The translations under genes and the position numbers were made by a program. DNA of 64,000 nt, taken from Cyclina sinensis (Eukaryota > Mollusca > Bivalvia > Venerida > Veneridae). The DNA is taken from positions 30,800,361 to 30,864,360 of the forward strand of contig JAAONU010000003.1 in the NCBI GenBank assembly GCA_012932295.1, written 5' to 3'. Below the pieces are notes generated by a model. It did not search any database. It had not been told where the DNA came from and worked only from the letters and a program-made list of their open reading frames with translations. Below, one piece after another: positions 62,101 to 64,000 of the stretch (position 1 is the stretch's first letter; every line of letters starts with the position of its first letter).

Positions 62101-63369
62101 ACATTTTATATTATTATTTAGATTTATTTACCTTACTTAGCAGTTACATGTAGAAAATGTCTGAATCAGAGATTCCATGGTAGACCGCATAATTATTTTA
62201 GAATTGATAAAGTTAGTACCATGAAAGTAATAGACCCTTGCAGATATAATTATGAATGTTACAGATTTGATAAGCATTAGTACCAGCTGTTACAGAATTA
62301 AAGACAGTATTCGATGTCCAAAAAATAGTTGTAAGATGTCGTTTTTTGTAAAGAACGTTTAGAAAAAAGAAAGTAAAACCAGTTTCGAGAAAACTTAAAG
62401 CAATGGTATTTACTTTTTCAAACCTTGTTTGACATATTTTTTTAGTAAGTTTTGAACTAAGATATCTTGATGGCTTGTATTATTTCAGATCCAAAAGGTG
62501 TAACAAGACATTTAAGTCTGAAAGAAAAATCAAGAGGGGAAGATGAGTTTTCTCAACCTCACTATAGGTGAGTTACTCCCCTTGATAGAATACTTTTGTC
62601 ACTGTTAATTAGTTACATTAAGGTTGAACTTTCATTCAATGCAGTAAATATGAACAAAAGAGTAAAATGATGGCTTCATATTATGCCTTTTAAAAAGACA
62701 AAATTTTGTTAAAATTTAGTGGGCTTGCCACAGTTCTTCTGAGATCAAGAAGTGCTCTAGTTCAGTTGTACAATGAAACTTTTGAACTATTTAGAAGAGC
62801 GTGAACAAGGGAGGTAATTCTGTAATTTCTTGTTTACAGGGACAGTATACGAAAGTTGGGACAGGTTAGAAACCAACAGAAGCCGTCACCACTGCCGAGA
62901 ACCAAGTCACGAAGCACAGAAAGACTGCCAGTGATCAGTCCTGATCGGATCAGTTCAGACCGTAATTTAGAATCTCCTGTCATGTTTGGAAGAAATTCAA
63001 GGGCCAGAAGGTCATTTGAGGATAGAAAACAAGGTTGTTGTTTTTGTTTCATTAACAGTCTTTAGCTTCTTCATTGGCTTGAAAAGTAAGCTATTTTAAA
63101 TTCATGGTTGATTTTTATATAAGCATATGGGTTATGCATATTTTACAAGCTTATGTTTCCCCTTTAAGGTCGAAGCAGAAAAGGAAACCCATTGACTGCT
63201 AGAGAGGGCTCCAACCTTACAGATGATGTGTTTGACCGGCTTACCCCAGGACCACCTTCTCCTACCCCCAGCATGCACAGGCGTAGTGAGTCTGATCCTA
63301 ACAGGGTGACACCAAATCTGTTGGAGATTGCAGCTTCATGTGAACCTTACTTACATGGACAAAAAAGAG
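46449..63369 (+). CDS. Ankyrin-repeat protein gene, 11 exons, 5' and 3' incomplete
   Basis: Exons: 46449-46729, 47094-47225, 54250-54444, 56531-56691, 57631-57746, 58178-58317, 58773-59033, 59324-59375, 62489-62567, 62840-63033, 63169-63369. Every junction is GT-AG and every phase matches, giving 603 whole codons with no stop. Counting from the first whole codon, residues 1-93 are a low-complexity Asn/Thr-containing N-terminal part, about 94-390 hold seven to eight ankyrin repeats (for example TPLIWAAKRGH, APLHCASLTGN, TALHITSYNNH, TPLDFAK), and about 390-603 are a basic Ser/Pro/Arg-rich tail with no visible fold. Ankyrin repeats are protein-binding scaffolds, so a scaffold or adaptor role is inferred, not shown. 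No transmembrane segment or enzyme motif is visible. The first exon is entered in mid-codon, so the start lies upstream. The last exon ends at a donor, so more exons lie beyond the window. Orthologue not recognised. Confidence 0.88.
47094..47225 (+). CDS. Exon B of the ankyrin gene (first ankyrin repeat)
   Basis: The acceptor is TTTTCAG ending at 47093 and the donor is GTATGG at 47226. The exon is 132 bp, exactly 44 codons, phase 0 on both sides. It encodes DGIYEKVENFLHRNRTDYVV followed by a classical ankyrin helix pair GNTPLIWAAKRGHAK. The repeat finishes in the next exon (IVQLLIKHGAD), which strongly supports the splice across a 7-kb intron. Confidence 0.92.
48836..48980 (+). repeat. 29-bp tandem repeat, five perfect-to-near-perfect copies
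   Basis: GTTGACTGATTTGTTAAGG recurs at 48836, 48865, 48894, 48923 and 48952, exactly 29 bp apart. Degenerate GCTGATTTGTTG-type copies continue to about 49330. Units are contiguous with no spacers, so this is a minisatellite. Confidence 0.9.
49623..49649. repeat. T14-G13 homopolymer junction
   Basis: Fourteen T followed directly by thirteen G. Of note as a G-quadruplex-capable or assembly-sensitive spot in an intron. Confidence 0.85.
49731..49804 (+). repeat. Short interspersed repeat, copy 2
   Basis: ATAGTTGTCC...CTTAACTGTCCAGTACTA...AAATAGTCAAGTCTGC...CAGCTCTTGTTTG. Homologous to 46231-46308 in the same orientation. Confidence 0.6.
51013..51255 (+). mobile_element. SINE remnant, family shared with 57861-58095
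   Basis: The head CTGTCTCCATTGTAAAATGG is an eroded tRNA-like start. The body shares with 57861-58095 the order TAATCTGTCACTGAT(A)GATGG, CCTGGTCCT/ACTGGTCCT, AATGATGAATAG/AATGAATGG, GATATGACTTCGATTGTTA and AAACTCACTTAAATCAAACC. The shared 3' end shows a common family. Confidence 0.6.
51856..52797 (-). mobile_element. Internally deleted mariner-family transposon
   Basis: The inverted ends GGTTGTTCAAAAATAAATAG (from 51859) and CTATTTATTTTTGAACAACC (to 52792) are exact complements, and TA flanks both sides (51854-51855 and 52798-52799). At 942 bp the element is shorter than the usual ~1.3 kb. The - strand carries the C-terminal part of the transposase. It lies antisense to the host ankyrin gene in intron B-C. 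Confidence 0.88.
52103..52345 (-). pseudogene. Mariner transposase C-terminal relic
   Basis: On the - strand a frame open for about 70 codons starts at LDLAPLDFSIFPNIKAQLKG, passes FSTEWYCDVYRHWVQHH and ends SGEYFEKE with TAA at 52103-52105. DLAPLDF corresponds to the mariner 'PDLAPCDF' box that carries the third catalytic Asp of the D,D34D triad (family knowledge). Upstream, AHPPFF matches the segment before that box, but one base is gained or lost, so the frame is broken. The N-terminal DNA-binding and first catalytic parts are not recognisable. Confidence 0.8.
54250..54444 (+). CDS. Exon C of the ankyrin gene (ankyrin repeats 1-3)
   Basis: The acceptor is TATTTCAG ending at 54249 and the donor is GTAAGC at 54445. 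The exon is 195 bp, 65 codons, phase 0 both sides. It completes repeat 1 with IVQLLIKHGADITLRNYEG, carries a shortened second repeat (HTAVEVASPSIRSILLESV), and begins a third (ILLQAAWQGDIKVVTRLL). The 7-kb intron upstream contains a mariner relic, a SINE and a 29-bp tandem repeat. Confidence 0.92.
56531..56691 (+). CDS. Exon D of the ankyrin gene
   Basis: The acceptor is TACTTGCAG ending at 56530 and the donor is GTAAGT at 56692. The exon is 161 bp, entered in phase 0 and left after two bases of a codon. It encodes SQKKVLDINCKNA, then DGFTPIMLATRDMQLFEKL and SYNPVEVVAELVAAR. A second AG at 56485 (TTTCCTACAG) would add 45 in-frame bases, but the near acceptor gives the better join to the repeat (VTRLL-SQKKVLDIN). 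Use of the distal AG is possible as a variant. Confidence 0.88.
56889..57324 (-). mobile_element. TTAA-flanked element with tRNA-like promoter, copy 2
   Basis: Reverse-oriented relative of 39317-39718 with ends TTAA-AGCGACTGACCCACAGA (56889) and GTCAGTCGCT-TTAA (57324). On the - strand: box A TGGCTCAGTGG, box B GGGTTTGAATCC (about 57010-57021), and the shared TAGAAGCATAATATTATG and TTTACCGATAA/ATTGGTAAAAAATTTACC blocks. It sits in the intron between exons D and E, antisense to the ankyrin gene. Better preserved than copy 1. Confidence 0.82.
57631..57746 (+). CDS. Exon E of the ankyrin gene
   Basis: The acceptor is TTTTTTCTAG ending at 57630 and the donor is GTAAAA at 57747. The exon is 116 bp: one base completes the Ala codon split from exon D, 38 codons follow, and one base is left over. 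It encodes DLHATDSDGKTCVHHASQAK and AQIAQSVLASIISGGPDL, an ankyrin repeat whose second helix is longer than usual. Confidence 0.9.
57861..58095 (+). mobile_element. SINE remnant, family shared with 51013-51255
   Basis: The head TGTCTCTGTGGTCCAGTGAT is a tRNA-like box A region. The body has AATCTCACAGTGATTGATGG, ATACTGGTCCTTCCCAGGAA and CCAGATATGACTTTGACTGT, ending in TGAACTCAAACCAAAC. It fills much of the 431-bp intron between exons E and F. Confidence 0.6.
58178..58317 (+). CDS. Exon F of the ankyrin gene
   Basis: The acceptor is CCTTTCAG ending at 58177 and the donor is GTAAGA at 58318. The exon is 140 bp: two bases complete a Glu codon, then 46 codons to phase 0. It encodes QKDKRSFAPLHCASLTGNAD followed by CINTLLDGGSQVNSRGF and the start of the next repeat, GATALHIT. 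The ankyrin consensus is strong here. Confidence 0.92.
58773..59033 (+). CDS. Exon G of the ankyrin gene (last repeats and start of basic tail)
   Basis: The acceptor is TTTCACCAG ending at 58772 and the donor is GTAGCC at 59034. The exon is 261 bp, 87 codons, phase 0 both sides. It encodes SYNNHEKATSVLLEHGANVT, then DDRGLTPLDFAKTRKMKKKL, which closes the ankyrin domain, and then a Ser/Thr-rich linker with RALSREDLRSSVEDLTKRRK. Reading through the donor stays open to 59135, so an unspliced truncated form is conceivable. Confidence 0.9.
59157..59186 (+). repeat. Poly-T run of 30
   Basis: Thirty consecutive T in the intron between exons G and H. It could be the poly-A tail of an antisense retro-insertion, but no body is recognisable. 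Confidence 0.8.
59324..59375 (+). CDS. Exon H of the ankyrin gene (short)
   Basis: The acceptor is CTATTTCAG ending at 59323 and the donor is GTAAGT at 59376. The exon is 52 bp, 17 codons plus one base: GLPSNPFSDSNKKDSIA. It lies between a 30-nt poly-T upstream (59157-59186) and a coding-looking block downstream (59485-59720). The phase-1 exit matches exon J at 62489, giving an Asn codon at the join. Confidence 0.75.
59485..59720 (+). other. Possible alternative terminal exon of the ankyrin gene
   Basis: An open frame here reads like coding sequence: FDILKNFHPENSELRRTKSL, then RELGSLRIDMLHDMW, ending in TAA at 59718. Two acceptors are possible. TTTCAG at 59511-59516 has the better consensus, but joined to exon H it meets a stop after one codon. 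The weaker AG at 59483-59484 would join in frame. No good donor follows in a phase compatible with exon J, so it would have to be an alternative last exon, a relic, or chance. No AATAAA was seen close downstream. Confidence 0.3.
59980..60085. mobile_element. Hairpin-forming interspersed element
   Basis: TATAGAGCCAGGCCAGCCTG followed by CACATCC and GTGCAGACTGACCAGGCTCTATA forms an imperfect inverted repeat of about 20 bp per arm, enclosed by CACCAG/CTGGTAG. From memory it resembles a short palindromic repeat that is abundant in clams. The antisense open frame across it is not a gene. Confidence 0.55.
60088..61462 (+). mobile_element. Repeat element with ~156-bp tandem core and hairpin GGGG/CCCC ends, two linked copies
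   Basis: It starts ATCCCCCCGCCAAAGGCGG then AGGGGATATTAGGAATGCCC and GTCCGTCCGTGC. The core unit (GGAGCATAACTCCAAAACTA, CTTGAGGGATTTTATTCAAA, GAGCACATTGGTAGGTAGTG, CAATAACTCTACCTTGCC) recurs at about 60177, 60334, 60490, 60647 and 60800. A second head, TATCCCCGCGAAAGGAGGAG, lies near 61008, with two further core units and a terminus GGCGGGGGGATTAACCATGT. The layout suggests a non-autonomous element whose core expands in tandem. It occupies part of the intron between exons H and J. Confidence 0.7.
61463..62488 (+). other. Rest of intron H-J, no feature seen
   Basis: AT-rich intronic sequence without a recognisable exon or repeat family. Confidence 0.5.
62489..62567 (+). CDS. Exon J of the ankyrin gene
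   Basis: The acceptor is TTATTTCAG ending at 62488 and the donor is GTGAGT at 62568. The exon is 79 bp: two bases complete an Asn codon with exon H, 25 codons follow (PKGVTRHLSLKEKSRGEDEF then SQPHY), and two bases are left. It is charged and hydrophilic, part of the probably disordered tail. Confidence 0.8.
62840..63033 (+). CDS. Exon K of the ankyrin gene (Ser/Arg/Pro-rich tail)
   Basis: The acceptor is TTGTTTACAG ending at 62839 and the donor is GTTGTT at 63034, weaker than the others. The exon is 194 bp: one base completes an Arg codon, 64 codons follow, one base is left over. The product is rich in R/S/P: QKPSPLPRTKSRSTERLP, then SPDRISSDRNLESP and RARRSFEDRKQ. Several R-x-x-S and SP sites look like kinase targets (inference). 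An antisense open frame over the same bases is a shadow. Confidence 0.82.
63169..63369 (+). CDS. Exon L of the ankyrin gene (last exon in window)
   Basis: The acceptor is CCCTTTAAG ending at 63168 and the donor is GTAGGT at 63370. The exon is 201 bp: two bases complete a Gly codon, then 66 codons and one spare base. It encodes RSRKGNPLTAREGSNLTDDV, then a Pro/Ser stretch TPGPPSPTPSMHRRSESDP and LLEIAASCEPYLHGQKR. The frame leaves through a good donor, so the protein continues past the right edge. 63370-64000 is intron with nothing else recognised. Confidence 0.85.
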
Positions 63370-64000
63370 GTAGGTAATAGTTTAGTAGTTCCTGACTTTG
63401 TGTTAGTATTGCAACATGTTATTGTTCTTGTCTGTAATATTAAAGTATAAAGGTAGGTTAAAGCTAGAATATAGTTTATCAGAGTGACTAACTATTTCCA
63501 TACAAAAGAATTAACTCTTTTTTAATTATTCTTGTATGACATGAACTGAATTTAACAAATAGTTTGAAATCCTATCAAGAATAATATTATTGTTAAATCT
63601 GTATTCATCTGCATGCCTTGGATTTTCTTTTTGAAAAGTGACCATGAGTAGATTTCTTCTGGGAAAGTGACAAATTATTCTTGGAGATAGCTTTAACTAT
63701 TCAAAAGTATGTGTATGGTTGTGGATTTCTATTTAAGCAGTTGATAATTTGAAGTTCTATTTTATATTATTATTGTTGAATTATATTTGTAAATCTGTGT
63801 TTTAGGAAATAGTACTAACTTTTGGATAATTTCTTCAGATGTACTTCAACTGTTCTGCTAATTGGACAGGCAGAAATACACTGAGTTGTTTTGCTGTAGA
63901 TATTTCCATGTGATGTATTCATCAAAGTACAAATGTATTTGTAATTTAGGGTTTGTTTTGTTTAACTTTACACAAATTTAACCTTGTGTTGAAAGAAGAA

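Overview
This is an AT-rich, intron-bearing animal genome fragment. The best guess is a bivalve mollusc. The reasons are GT-AG split exons, a diverse load of tandem satellites, tRNA-derived SINEs, hAT, mariner and TTAA-flanked elements, and several interspersed repeat families that I associate from memory with clam and mussel genomes (for example the blocks at 27025-27385, 35640-36058 and 60088-61462). The species cannot be fixed from the window. No bacterial genes, rRNA genes, intact tRNA genes or CRISPR arrays are visible.

Layout. 1-24000 is almost entirely tandem repeats, one family after another: a degenerate ~210-bp repeat (about 160-1165), an 84-bp minisatellite (1165-2068), a ~147-bp satellite (2100-9470) interrupted by a complete hAT-type element (3832-4973), a ~240-bp satellite with a recent 1952-bp higher-order duplication (9900-18520), a strand-asymmetric C-rich/G-poor satellite (18870-22180) and a ~278-bp repeat (22860-23935). 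24000-46000 is mostly single-copy AT-rich DNA with scattered SINEs, a fold-back element, a TTAA-flanked element carrying a tRNA-like promoter, a promoter-like motif cluster (30739-30788), a possible non-coding exon (34826-35047) and a ~163-bp tandem array (44640-46110).

The one gene that can be supported lies on the + strand from 46449 beyond the right edge. Eleven exons are joined by canonical splice sites with consistent phases: 46449-46729, 47094-47225, 54250-54444, 56531-56691, 57631-57746, 58178-58317, 58773-59033, 59324-59375, 62489-62567, 62840-63033 and 63169-63369. Together they give 1812 nt and 603 whole codons without a stop. The product is an ankyrin-repeat protein with about seven to eight repeats, followed by a basic Ser/Arg/Pro-rich, probably disordered tail. 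The start codon and the C-terminus are outside what can be assigned. I do not recognise the orthologue. Introns hold a decayed mariner transposon, SINEs, a second copy of the TTAA element and a ~156-bp-unit repeat element.

The most interesting non-genic observations are the TTAA-flanked inverted-repeat element with an internal tRNA-like Pol III promoter (two copies, opposite orientation), the hAT element with a readable BED-finger relic inside a satellite, the 8-monomer higher-order repeat, the promoter-like ETS/E-box/YY1 cluster, and a coding-looking block at 59485-59720 that cannot be joined in frame as a simple cassette exon.
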